Origin: Capronia americana
Taxonomy: Eukaryota; Ascomycota; Eurotiomycetes; Chaetothyriales; Herpotrichiellaceae
Direction: 5' to 3'
Assembly (NCBI GenBank): GCA_016110215.1
Contig: JADWQD010000014.1
Coordinates: 1-64,000, forward strand
Length of the DNA stretch: 64,000 nucleotides
A model generated the notes under the pieces. It was not told where the DNA came from. It did not search any database and worked only from the letters and a program-made list of their open reading frames with translations. Shown here piece by piece: positions 52,476 to 63,062 of this stretch (positions are counted from its first letter, which is position 1; every line of letters begins with the position of its first letter). A program made the position numbers and the translations under genes.

Positions 52476-55396
52476 CTAGTAGTCCAGCTCCGCACCACTT
52501 CCAGCTTGAGCTGCTGCTGCCGCACCAGCACTACCCGCTCCACCGCTAGGCTGGGCATCAAGGTCCTCGTAGCTCTTGATACTCCGTCCTTGGGTGGCCT
52601 CTCTTGGTCCCATGGCGTTCATACCACCACCGGCACCATCACCCCACTTCCCACCTCCTCCACCTCCGCCTTGGGCAATGAATGCTGGAGTCATACCGGG
52701 CACGAGACCTCGGATGATCCCTCCCACGTTGTTGTATCCACGTTGGCTGCCTCGTTGGTTACGGTCGTATGGCCCCGGTCGATGGCCGTATCTGCCTCCA
52801 CCACGACGAATAGGTCCACCAGTATGGGCACCATTGCCGTTCATACCATCCGGGTTGAAGTTGACGCCAGATACGAGAGGGGAGATGATACTGCCCATGT
52901 TCATCATGGCATTCTGACCAAAGCTCATCGTGTTTATGCCCATATTCTGAAGGCTGAACCCACGAGGAGTGCCATTGTTCAAATGATGATTCTGAGGCAG
53001 AGGGAAGTGGCCATTCGAGTTTGCGTCTGAGCGTGACGGTGCAATATGAGACGGATCGAGAACATATGTGTTGACGAGTTCCAGCTACAGCAGGTCAGTC
53101 AGTATAGGTGCAGGACAGCATGGGTTTGTACTCACGTCTTTCTTGAGGGCCGAGAACCACTCGTCGTGTCTCTTTTCCACGTGCTTGCGCCAGAAGTGAT
53201 CAGCCTTGAACAACTTGGTGCACTCGGGCACCTTGCATCGATATTTGGCTTCGTCTTCCTGCTTCACATACTTCGCAAGCTCTTCGTCCAACGCTTCTTC
53301 GACGGGCTTGCCTCCGATCTTCTTCAAGTCCACGTACTCAGGCTCGAGGATCTGCAGGATTTTCTCTTCGAAAGTCTTGACCCAGTTGAACGCTCGAACA
53401 AGCTGTTGGTCATTCTTGTTGTATTTTTGAGGTCGCTTCTCTTGAACAGGGCTGAGTGCTTCGTCGTCTGCACCGTTCTCTTTCTTCTTGCCCGGAAAGG
53501 GTTCGCCGAGTGCGCTGGCTCTGGCTGCCGCCTTAGCGGCCGTGGTTAAGCCAGCTCGCGGTCTCCGAAGATGGCCCCCAGGACACTTGCGGACCAACTC
53601 ATGGACAGAATCCGACTCAAAGACGCAGAACAGACAGAAGTTGAAGACTCGGCGAAGATACTCAACCATGAGGTCAAGCTTCTTCTTGATGACCAGCAAC
53701 TCTTCATCGTCCTGCTCATCTTCGTCCTCTTCGCCTTCTTCACCTTCCTCTTCGAATTTGATCTCGTCATCATTGTCTTCGAAAGTTGGCTTCTTGGGCT
53801 TGGGCGGAGGTTGCAGAAGACCCTGGCTTCTCATCTGCTCCACTCGAGCATCAATCCTGGCCAGACCTCCTGATGTCTCGTCCTTCCCAAATTCACCATC
53901 CAGCTTGCTAACCAGTCGCCTTGCGAGTTCGTAGTCCCGCTCGACTCTTTCCGGTGCAGAAAAGAGATCCCAGAGCGCCTTCTTTCGAGGTGCACTAGGC
54001 GCATTGTGAATACCGACGTGGCAGGTGAAATCGCCTCTGACGGCATCGGTGATAGTTTTGCCGTTGACGAGATCAAGAGCTTTCTGAACAGGACTGATTT
54101 TCTCCACTGCGGGCTTCTCTTCGCCTTCCTCGCCGTCCTCCTCGCGGCCATCGCCTCGTTCAACATCTTCCATTGCGTCGCCATCCTCTTCCGGAGCAGG
54201 ATTCAACATGATCCAGCCAATGCGGTGGAATTTCTTGGCAGGGTTTGGGTCGCTAAGAGAAAGACCTTTGAAGCCGCCAGCCTCTTCGCCAAGGTGTTCT
54301 TTGCAGAACTCCTCGATGCGTTCTCTGCCCACATTTGGTGCAAGGGTCTTGATGAGTAGAGCTGGTTGCTGAGCGGATTCATCTCGTAGCTCACCACCTT
54401 TGGCAGGCACAAGGTCAAGAACACCGAGCACTTCAGCGCCACCAACGGCTTCGCCCTCTTCTTTCTCCACCATGCCACCGGCACCGTCGCTATCATTCTT
54501 GTAAATGCCCTCGAGGGTGAATTCGTCGAACACACCCGTTTCTATGTCTTTGATCCACTGGTCGAAAGCAGGTTCTCGAGATTCCATGAGACGCTTTCGG
54601 ATAGGATCGCGTATTTCCGGAAGGTATCGCTCTTTGAACCACTCCTCGCCCTTGTGGAGCTGGACAAACTGCCTTGCCATCTTCATCTGAAATTCTTGCT
54701 TGTACTGATTGTAAGCCTGCTGGATCTGTGCACGCTCTTTATCGCGGTCCTCCTTGGCTTCCCGTTCGCCTTTAACACGGTCCGACGGTCGTCTTCCGCC
54801 AAGCTTGATTCGCTCTTTCTCGTCTTTGACTTGCTGCTCGAATCGCCACCAGTCTGCGAAGAAGCTAAAGCCAGCCTGCGTGTCCAGCGCAAGAGGATCT
54901 GCTAGGGGATTAACCTTGACGATTTGCTTGTTTGGCTCTTGGCCTGGAACGTAGCGATCGATGTTGGCAGCGATAGGAGACGGTGCTCGTCTGCGGTCGT
55001 CTCGTTCTCTTGGGTCCCGTACGTCTCTCGCATCCCGTCCATCTCTTGGATCTCTCGCGTCTCTTGTTTCTCTGGGATCTCTTGCAACAGGTCTAGGAGC
55101 ATCGTAGTAGTCGTCCCGTGTGGCTCGGTCTCGTTCGCGATCTCGATCTCGGTCTGGTTGGTATCGGTCGATAGCTACTGGGGAACGTGACCGATTCCGA
55201 GGAGCAGGTCTACGTCTGTCATTGACTAGGTGCCAAGTTGTTAGTCATTGTTCACCACAGTCGCATGGCTTGGATCAAGCTTACCAGGAGATCTCCGTCT
55301 GTACGAATCGTTGCGGTCGCGGTCCTCATCGCGACCACGGTATCTGGGCGGCGACCTATCGTTGGTGGGCGACCCGTAAGCCTCGTATGGATTCAT
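52476..55396 (-). CDS. Ars2/Serrate RNA-processing factor
   Basis: Three exons, 55396..55285, 55225..53136 and 53084..52476, give 936 residues. An N-terminal Arg/Asp-rich region with many R-D dipeptides leads to 'SPIAANIDRYVPGQ', then 'FSFFADWWRFEQQV' and 'IKLGGRRPSDRVKGEREA', typical of the Serrate/Ars2 N-terminal domain. 'RDPIRKRLMESREPAFDQW' and 'NPAKKFHRIGWIML' follow. A C2H2 finger, 'YRCKVPECTKLFKADHFWRK' with H-x4-H, lies near residue 750. The C-terminus is Gly/Asn/Met-rich. In animals, plants and fission yeast (Pir2) the protein bridges the cap-binding complex to RNA decay, 3'-end and small-RNA machinery. The initiating ATG is the first in the first exon; an extra upstream exon is possible. 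Confidence 0.92.
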
Positions 55397-57102
55397 GTCG
55401 AGAGCGTTCGTTCCAGAACCGGCAGGAAAATGTCCTTGATCTCTTAGAATGGCCAAGTGACCTTGTCCACATCCAATCACGCGCTATGTCATTTAGAAAA
55501 TCGCGACCCTGCCGTGGGCGCAGTGACCTCAATTCAGGTGTTATCGCTTCCGAACCGTTGACACGTCGAGGTAGGATAGCTAAGAGTAAACATGGCAGAG
55601 GTTAGACTTGAGTAAAATCGCGATGAACCGAGGGGCAGCTCCGAAGAGTAATGAAGAGTCATGGCCAAAGACAGAAGAAGTATCGCAGGCATAGATGCCG
55701 CTATTTGAGAGTAGAATGCAGCCAACAAATAGTAACAGTGTGAACTGGTCTTGAGGCAACCAGGGGAATGAGAGGTTGAAGTGAGCTCCCGCTGAGAGGT
55801 GGTGGCAAGATGGATGAGCGACAGAGGCAAGGTAGTGAGCTTACAAGATTCGAAGCAAGAGAGTTGGTTGCACACTGGTATCGCAACTGAGCAACAGTGT
55901 TGATGATAGATATGAGCAGGTGGAGGATTGAAATCCGCGGCGTGAAACCCTCGCCCGACGATGCTGAGGCGCTCGGCGAGGCGCGGCGCAGCGCAGCTTT
56001 CAGGTAAAGAGCCTGATTGGTGGTTGCGCTGGGGCAACTCTGCCGGACGACGATGGCTTGGCAGAGTTGTTTGTTTGGCCGTCACTGGTCGCTACAGAGT
56101 CGAGAACAGAAACATGAGGACCGTATTCTACGATCCGAAGAATATAAAGATGCCGAATATGCCCGATCGTTATAAGGGAACTACGGTGGAGTATATATTA
56201 AATATAATTGCGAAGACAGGAGAGACTGCCCCGTAGAATCCGAAGAAGACGGCAGAGGCAACATGCAGGAAGTATTACGTCCTTCCTCCAGCCCGCCGGT
56301 CCTCAGGTTACCGCTGGGCAAGGAGGTCATTGAGGGAGTGAGGAAGCGTGTGGGAAAGTTGACAAAGACAGTAGATCAGCTGGAAAGCATCGCGGCAACG
56401 TGTGACTTTTGAGGGCGGACAGTTTCCTGCGTCGCAGTTGAGTCGTTCATCAAGTCGATCTAAGATTTGACCAAGACCTCGTACCGTCCTCTCCAATTAT
56501 GGCGGGGAGCCAATTGGGGCGGATGAACAGTCCCCACCTCTAGGAATCGGTGGATATTAGATTTGTGCTAAGTCAGGCTTGTTCAGTAACTTCGCTCATC
56601 TGGTTCAGGCTTGACTTTGCTCATACCAGCTTTCATTGGGACTAGAAACAGTCCCCTCGAGAAATTTGAACTGTTCTTTCCCTACAATTACGGTGCTTTT
56701 CATTGCGCTAAGTGTTGCACCTCAGGAAGGCGCGGGCCGGCTCTGATTTTGGGGCGCTGATGAGGACGTCGCTCTGCAAAACTGGCCACTCCGACAACAG
56801 CTCTACAGCCACCTCGCTCATGACAATGCAGCCCGGCACAACGGCATCCACTCGGGACAGGAGGCTTGTGTAGAAGCGATCACCAGGCAGACCGACACCG
56901 CAAATTATTGCACACTCGATAATGAAGCCCCTCACTGATTTCCACTGGCCGCGGCTGCGACTGCGGCTGAAGAAGAGCCTGGGCCGCTTGGCTGGATTGA
57001 TAACCCCGTGTCACTCTCTCGACGCGAGCTGCGCTTTGTGCACTCTGTTTCATATCGCTGAGTCTGATCATCAGCTGTCATTGATCTTCACTCTCGACAG
57101 AA
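55397..57102. other. 1.7-kb intergenic region with an AT-rich island
   Basis: No intact gene. A segment of about 130 bp at 56100-56235 is much richer in A and T than its surroundings and may be a relic (see findings). Confidence 0.4.
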
Positions 57103-58997
57103 ATGCGCTGGATCCCGTTGGCGGCATTTTTGGCCATATCAGGTGTTCGTTGCCAATTTATAGGGTCGGCGGTCACCGAGTGGTTCTTCCAGAGTGGTAA
57201 GACAAACCTCCCTGCATGACTGCGGGCGCTCGACTAACCACTGCTCTTCTAGTCGTCGTTGTCGGGGAGTGGATGTACATTTCCGATGGAGAGTTATTCC
57301 AGTGGGACAGCGGGACGCTCACAAATTATTATTGTTAAGCCACCGGGCCCGTGAAGATTTGGCCAAGGCTGACTTTGCTTCAAGTGCTTGACACTCTCTC
57401 CGTGGACCTGAGTCAATCCTGGTCCAATGCTTCTGTCTCAATCTCCGGCTTCTCGCTTCGAGATCCTGGCATGCAACTTGTCAGACAACCGGCAACGTGG
57501 TACGATAGCTATACCGGAAAAGTGTTTAGATATGGAGGCTGGCCCTACCTGAATACCTCGACCTGGTCGACGGCACTTTGGTCATTTGTGCCCGGCGAAA
57601 AAACTGTAACTTGGTCTCAAGAAATGACTCCCTCGGAGAGTGGGTTGCAAGCTGGCTCGAATGCTCCATGGGGTTCGGCCTGGACAACACACAATTCAAC
57701 CTTTTACAGTTTAGGAGGATCAATCGGGGTCGATGCCAACTGGCCACCCAGCTTTATTGTGCCTGGTCTAGTACAATATGATTCTTCGGCAAAAAGCTGG
57801 AGCAACGATACGACAGATATACCACAGAGCAATCCGTACGTCGACCAAGCACGTGCACAGTTTGCACCAAATTTCGGTCAACAAGGTTTCATAGTCATAG
57901 TCGGAGGCGCGAACCCCCCACAGCAATCATTTGACAACTCAGAAGAGAGCTCCCTTCGAGACATGGCCGAGGTTACGCTGTATGACTTATCCTCGCAAAC
58001 ATGGTACGTACAGCAGGCTACTGGAGATATCCCTCCACCAAGAGGGAAATTCTGCATGGTTGGAAGGGCTTCTTCGGACGGCCAGACCTATGAATTGTAA
58101 GAACGTCATCTAGGCTGTCCGCTCTCATCTCCTCAATTGACTTGACGGGTGCAGATTTGTCTACGGCGGAATGACCAACGCGACTTATGATCTCAATAAT
58201 CCCGACGAACTTGGCTACCTAAATGTATACGTCCTTTCGCTGCCGGCATTTCGGTGGTTCCAGACACCTGCGACCACGACAACGCGCCGATGCAGCCACA
58301 CTTGTGCAGTCATTGGCAACCGACAAATGATCTCGATCGGTGGCCGTGCACCCAGCACCCTCAATCCCCTTGGCACGGACCAAGACTCCTGGAAGAGTGG
58401 AGTAGGAATTCTGGACATGACGACCTGGGAATGGAAGGACCACTTCGACGCCGCGGCTGAGCCTTACGAACGCGCAGATGTCGTCAAGCAGTACTATAAC
58501 AATAGCTATGTCGAACCTTCGTGGAGTGACCCGGGATTGGCGTCGATATTTGGTGAGTCTCCCTCTCACACTAGGCGTACAATGCCCTTGTCATATGAAC
58601 TCACGTTATTTTCAATCCAGCATACTCCTCTCCAACGCACAAGAATACATCCTCTACATCTGGCGTCCCATCCTCCTCCCCAACACACCAAAACACGAAA
58701 CCAGAATCTCACACCGGTGCCATTGTCGGTGGGGTCGTAGGGGGAGTTGGCGGCCTAGCTCTCTTAGCCGGTCTCGCCTACCTCATCTACCGCCGCCGTC
58801 GCAACAAGCGTCAAACGCCCGGGCCCACTGCCTCAGCGTCACAAAAAGGCACGACACCAAAGGAAATGCCGGTGACAGAGTCGCCTCCCGAGCGACAGGA
58901 ACTCGCCGCCGGCGGTGAGCGGTCAGAGCTAATGGGCGACTACCACCATGTTCCAGAGTTGCCCGGGCAGCATGGGAATTTTAGCGGCGGTACGTAG
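57103..58997 (+). CDS. Kelch-repeat, single-pass membrane protein
   Basis: Five exons, 57103..57196, 57253..57333, 57385..58096, 58155..58552 and 58621..58997, give 553 residues. The N-terminus 'MRWIPLAAFLAISGVRC' is a signal peptide. Kelch-type beta-propeller blades are visible as 'GEWMYISDGE', 'DSYTGKVFRYGGWPY', 'TTHNSTFYSLGGSIG', 'GFIVIVGGANP', 'VYGGMTNATYDLNN' and 'MISIGGRAPS'. A Ser/Thr-rich stalk, a glycine-rich membrane span ('GAIVGGVVGGVGGLALLAGL'), an RRRRNKR stop-transfer and a cytosolic tail follow. Such proteins are common at fungal cell surfaces; propellers of this kind bind partners or sugars. The second intron uses GTTAAG, a rarer donor, but phases agree throughout. No catalytic copper-oxidase residues are evident. 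Confidence 0.85.
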
Positions 58998-59145
58998 AGG
59001 GAACACGGCAAGGAAGGAGTATGTTGATACTTGGAATTGAACAGGGTATGATAGTTCTTGGGGATGGCGGGATTTATTGATTCGTCTCCTTGTCCGCTAA
59101 CCCACGGTATTTGTGGCTATGCCCAGCCAGTTCCGTATCGTATAA

Positions 59146-59400
59146 TTATCCATACAGCCCTAAAGACACCGGCGCAGATTTCATCTGATCTTCCTGGATC
59201 TCCCGCAGAAGGGGATCCTTGTAGTCATCCAGATCCAGATCCACAAAACCACTTGCCGCCCACTTCCTCGCCGCAAGAAAGAAGGAATGCCCGTTGACGT
59301 CAGGGTCGGATACGATCCGCAATAGACACTTGACCGCGTCTTCCAGCTCGGCAAGTTCGACACCCGCGGCTGATACTTGAAAAGCATTATTAAGAAAGAT
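59146..59400 (-). pseudogene. C-terminal relic of a short-chain dehydrogenase
   Basis: The minus-strand frame reads 'GVELAELEDAVKCLLRIVSD' then 'PDVNGHSFFLAARKWAASGF' and 'DLDLDDYKDPLLREIQED'. This is the usual C-terminus of NAD(P)-dependent short-chain reductases ('..EDAV..LLRIASDPSVNGRS..'). No N-terminal Rossmann part, catalytic Tyr/Lys or plausible upstream exon is found before the next coding-like stretch at 59903, so about two thirds of the protein is missing. It is either a decayed gene or a misplaced exon. Confidence 0.55.
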
Positions 59401-59454
59401 CAACCGACGAAGGTGTATTGGGAGGCATAGGAGAGGGCAGAGAGCGGACGACAA

Positions 59455-59902
59455 AGAAGGCAGAAAGCTATTGAGACGTTAGAAAGGGCAGGGGCTAGAT
59501 TCTGGGAACCCTCTCAAGCAGGGACACAGGCACGCGCGGTGCGAGGCCATCACGCTCATGAAGACCGACTCGCTCTCGCAGGGTTGAGGGGGGAATGCGC
59601 CGTGGTGCCTTCCCAGGAACCCCCTAGAGCCATCCTTTAGGCCCTCGTTAAAACTTGACAGTCTGAAGGAGGGACAGAACTTGGGCCACCGGCCCGATGT
59701 GGTCAGCAGGGTTGAGCTGGCCACGGCCCTGAGCCGACGTTGAGCCGGACGCGAGCCAGCCTGAGGAAAAGCGGCGCGAAGTTACGTGGGATGGAAGGAG
59801 AATCGTGAGAAATAACTCGTGGGAACTTTCATATTGTTATGATTGGCCTCGTCCGACTTTCAAAGCACCGAAGTATCGGTCACTCTGCCTTTCACTTTCG
59901 CC
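59455..59902. other. Intergenic, nothing recognised
   Basis: Separates the SDR relic from the next coding-like stretch. No rearranged SDR exon was found here. Confidence 0.4.
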
Positions 59903-60246
59903 TCATCGCCGAACATGTTGGCCCAAGGGCATGCCCCTATCATTCCACTCCTTGAGCAGCTCCCAGTCCCTCTCATCCAAAGCTGGAGTATCAGTGCCGT
60001 AACTGGCAATGAGGAGTCCCGATAAACTACCACTCTTCCTGGCTGCCGTCATGCCAGGTCGTTCGCCGGGAGGGTCGACCCAGCCGTTTTCCTCGAGGAT
60101 CTTGTTGCGGTTCTCGATGGAGATGTCGTCCGTAAAGCGCTTGAGGAAATCCAGATTGGCCTGGTCAAATACACAATCTTCCGTACCGTGTAAGTTGATG
60201 ACGGAGCAGGCGAGTTTGTGCTCGCGGATCTGTTCGCCGGTATCCC
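59903..60246 (-). CDS. Unidentified coding stretch, about 113 residues
   Basis: After a CTGACTGCCAG acceptor at 60247 the minus strand has an open frame to a TGA at 59903, containing 'DTGEQIREHKLACSVINLHG', 'NLDFLKRFTDDISIENRN' and 'LLKEWNDRGMPLGQHV'. The composition is coding-like and the branch-point plus acceptor are good, so this looks like the last exon of a gene. A nearby ATG at about 60321 ('MSSSKGTCK') could start it, but a GT donor giving the right phase was not found. The family is not recognised. Confidence 0.4.
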
Positions 60247-60399
60247 CTGGCAGTCAGTCAGTAAGATGTGTGATTTCTGTAAGATTGAAGCGACTTGCAA
60301 GTTCCTTTGGAGGACGACATTGTGCTCACGTAGATTTACTGATACCAAGGTGTGTTTTCGTATCGGAAGCAGGAATGAGACAGAGACTCTGGCCCTATA

Positions 60400-61981
60400 T
60401 ACTCCATCTGTCTCCAGCTTCTGCTTGTTTTATCGTCGCCAGAGAGACCATCGCTCCGCCAATCACTAAGCATGCAGCGTCTGCAAGTTCTTATGCAGGG
60501 TCCATGCCAGAAACGACCATTGCACCGCTGCCTCCGTGTCTCCCAAGTTACTCGTCCACCTCTCGAATCTCCTAGGTTCGCATCCCTGCTGACCACCCTG
60601 GCACCCTTGCTATTGTGCCATCAAAGGTCTCGCAATGCTCGCCCGTGCGGTTCAGGTAGGCAATAGAAATTAGAATGAGTGTCCATAACAAATGGCGGTG
60701 ACCACAACGTATGTACGATTTGAATCCACCGAGGTGGCTGGTACATAGCCTTACACATCCAAGCTGAACGATATCTTCAATGCCCTGGCGTGCCTGGGCC
60801 TTTCATCCCCCAGAGATATGTGAGCTCCGCAACCCAATGTGTTCTCATTGCTCCACGCCTCCTTATCTCACGTTGTGACCCCAACGCACCATGGTCTAGT
60901 AGCAAGACCTCCCCGATGATCAAATTCAAATCTTTATTCTCGACCCTCGTGAATTTTGGAGCACTTCCTGTTGGTGAATTCCTCGAAACTGATGTGGTGG
61001 AAACGGCGAATCCAGCACGACTACCTGTAGGTATCTGGCCCTGTCCTATACCTAGGAGTTTGACAAAGGCACCAGCGGTGTCACATGAGAAGCGGATGCC
61101 ACGTACCCTACCTGCTGCATCCTGATCACCATAGGCTGGCGACGAGGTGTAGCTTCTCCAAGGACGTCCAATTCTCGTCGTCCTCCGTCCTTTCATTGTA
61201 CAGACCTCGCGGACCGGATCCATTGCCCAATTAATCGAGAGACAGGACAGGTCGTGGGGAGAGGAAACCACTCCGAGCAGAGAAGCGAGCCCCTGTATGA
61301 ATGCGGGCGATGTCTTCTTCATTCTAGGGCCTCATGTATGGGGAGGTGATTGATATCCTCGGATCACCGCCCAAAAGAGGTCTGCTTCAACGGTTACCTG
61401 AGAGGGACACAGAATTTTCGGAAGATCGAACTGATTCAAGCACTTCTACCGCTCTGCAACTGAGTGTAGCGGAGCGGATTGCCACCCCGGTGAAGTCTGC
61501 AAAAACCAGATGGCGAGACTACTGTACGTGCGTGATTGAGGTTTGTTTAACGTGCCCTTCTAGGTCCTGCCCTCCTGTGGACTGAGATTCACGCTTCCGC
61601 ACGAAGTAGGTACTTAGAAAGTTTCCATTATCGTAGCTAGCTTTCTTCGCGCCCTACCCATCCGAAGTCCGTAAAATCAATATGCTCCACCGCCTCTTTG
61701 GGCACAGCGTCCGCGGTCCCAAGCGGTATGTTCCCAACTCGCGCCCATCAAGCAGCTTTACCACCCGTCGGAAAAGTAGTCCTACACCCTACTCGCCATC
61801 CCGTGCCATGCCACGCCAAAACCGATCACGCTGTCCACCAATGCCAATACTTGGGTATCATGCTGGAGGCACTGCGCCAGAAACCCTTGCTTCATCCGGG
61901 GGAGTGCCTGACGTTTGGTGCTGTAAGTTCGCGAAATCGCCATGCAGCAGATACAGATATTGTTGGTGTTGCCGCCGTGTC
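60400..61981. other. Intergenic, no gene recognised
   Basis: A 181-codon minus-strand frame (60777-61322) is open but shows no family resemblance or splice context. No RNA gene or repeat seen. Confidence 0.35.
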
Positions 61982-62614
61982 CTACTCCTTTTGTTCGGGC
62001 TTTTCTTGGCTCTCCGGGCTTTGCTTGATGGCCCAACCGTTCAGGTGGCCAGTGCCAGCCGTCAGATAGGTCGCAAACGACAACCACGCGAGGTACGGCG
62101 CCATCAGGTACGCGGCTGTGCTGTCGACCTTGCTCCAGACATAAGTCATGTAGCCCACCGTGCCAGTCAAGGCCACAATGTCGACCATGGCCTCGATGGG
62201 TCTGCCCATGCCGAAGAACAACGGCATGTACACCAGGTTCAAACCCAGCTGTAGCGTGTAGAGCGTTGCACCTCTTCTGGTATCCTCGACGGTCTGGGGG
62301 TTCAGGCTTGCCATGCCAGTTGTCCACACCCTATGGGCTGCATATCCCATTAACAGGTAGAGGGTAGACCAAGCTGGCGCGAAAACCCAGGGTGGCGGTC
62401 TGAAGGGAGGCTGTTTCAAGGCCCGGTATTGTTCCTGTGTGCTTCTGAACGTCCCCAGCTCTTTTGCAGCTGGGTCGGAGAGTTTCTTTGGGCCGAACTT
62501 TCCTGGCTGCGACACGAATCCTGAGCCAAGGCCCAGCCCGAGGGGAAGGAGGATCGAGATGGGTGCATTGGAGAAGATGGACGCAGGCAGCGTCAGGCCC
62601 GGAACATACGACAT
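61982..62614 (-). CDS. TspO/MBR-family membrane protein
   Basis: A single frame of 210 codons from the ATG at 62614. Family marks are 'YRALKQPPFRPPPWVFAPAW' followed by 'TLYLLMGYAAHRVW', then 'LYTLQLGLNLVYMPLFFGMG', 'IVALTGTVGYMTYVW' and 'LMAPYLAWLSFATYL', the five-helix TspO fold with the W-x-P-P-x-W-x-F-x-x-x-W pattern varied as usual in fungi. TspO/TSPO proteins bind tetrapyrroles and sterols and sit in mitochondrial or other membranes. A longer frame exists upstream, but the extra residues are not family-like, so the internal ATG is chosen. Confidence 0.9.
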   Translation of the reverse strand: MSYVPGLTLPASIFSNAPISILLPLGLGLGSGFVSQPGKFGPKKLSDPAAKELGTFRSTQEQYRALKQPPFRPPPWVFAPAWSTLYLLMGYAAHRVWTTGMASLNPQTVEDTRRGATLYTLQLGLNLVYMPLFFGMGRPIEAMVDIVALTGTVGYMTYVWSKVDSTAAYLMAPYLAWLSFATYLTAGTGHLNGWAIKQSPESQEKPEQKE

Positions 62615-63062
62615 CGCGATATTTGGTCTGATTCCTGAAGGATCAATTGTGAAAGCTGTAGAGAATTCTGATCTTCTACAGTAGGAGACTCGCTGTTGAT
62701 CGACAGGACTGCACCTATGTAGGTTGATGAGAACAGTCAGAAGATCATCTGGAGACACGAATAGGTGGGATCAGATGAGCCGCGCAGTATAGTTGTCCAT
62801 CAGGTGATATCTAAGTCGGTTCGGATCCAGAGATGCTCACCAGATGCAGCTGCACGATGACGCACTTATCGGCGGGGCCACAGCCTCGCCATCTCAGCCT
62901 TGTGTAAATTTCCACCTTGTACCTCGTACTCGGTACGGAGACCTCGTCATCCGATACCAGTGATCTAGCGCTCGAAGTTGACAAACATAGTAGAAGTGCC
63001 TTTGCAAGTTGAGAAAAATTAATAGATTTCGAAATCTGAAATGGTCTATCGCTCATCGCCTC
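62615..63062. other. Intergenic, nothing recognised
   Basis: Promoter of the TspO gene and 3' flank of the ZIP gene. Confidence 0.4.

Noticed and set aside
55534..56085. 183-codon minus-strand frame next to Ars2
   Set aside because: Low-complexity Ser/Leu composition, no family resemblance, and no splice link to Ars2.
60777..61322. 181-codon minus-strand frame
   Set aside because: Open but without recognisable domain, start context or conserved pattern; could not be supported as a gene.
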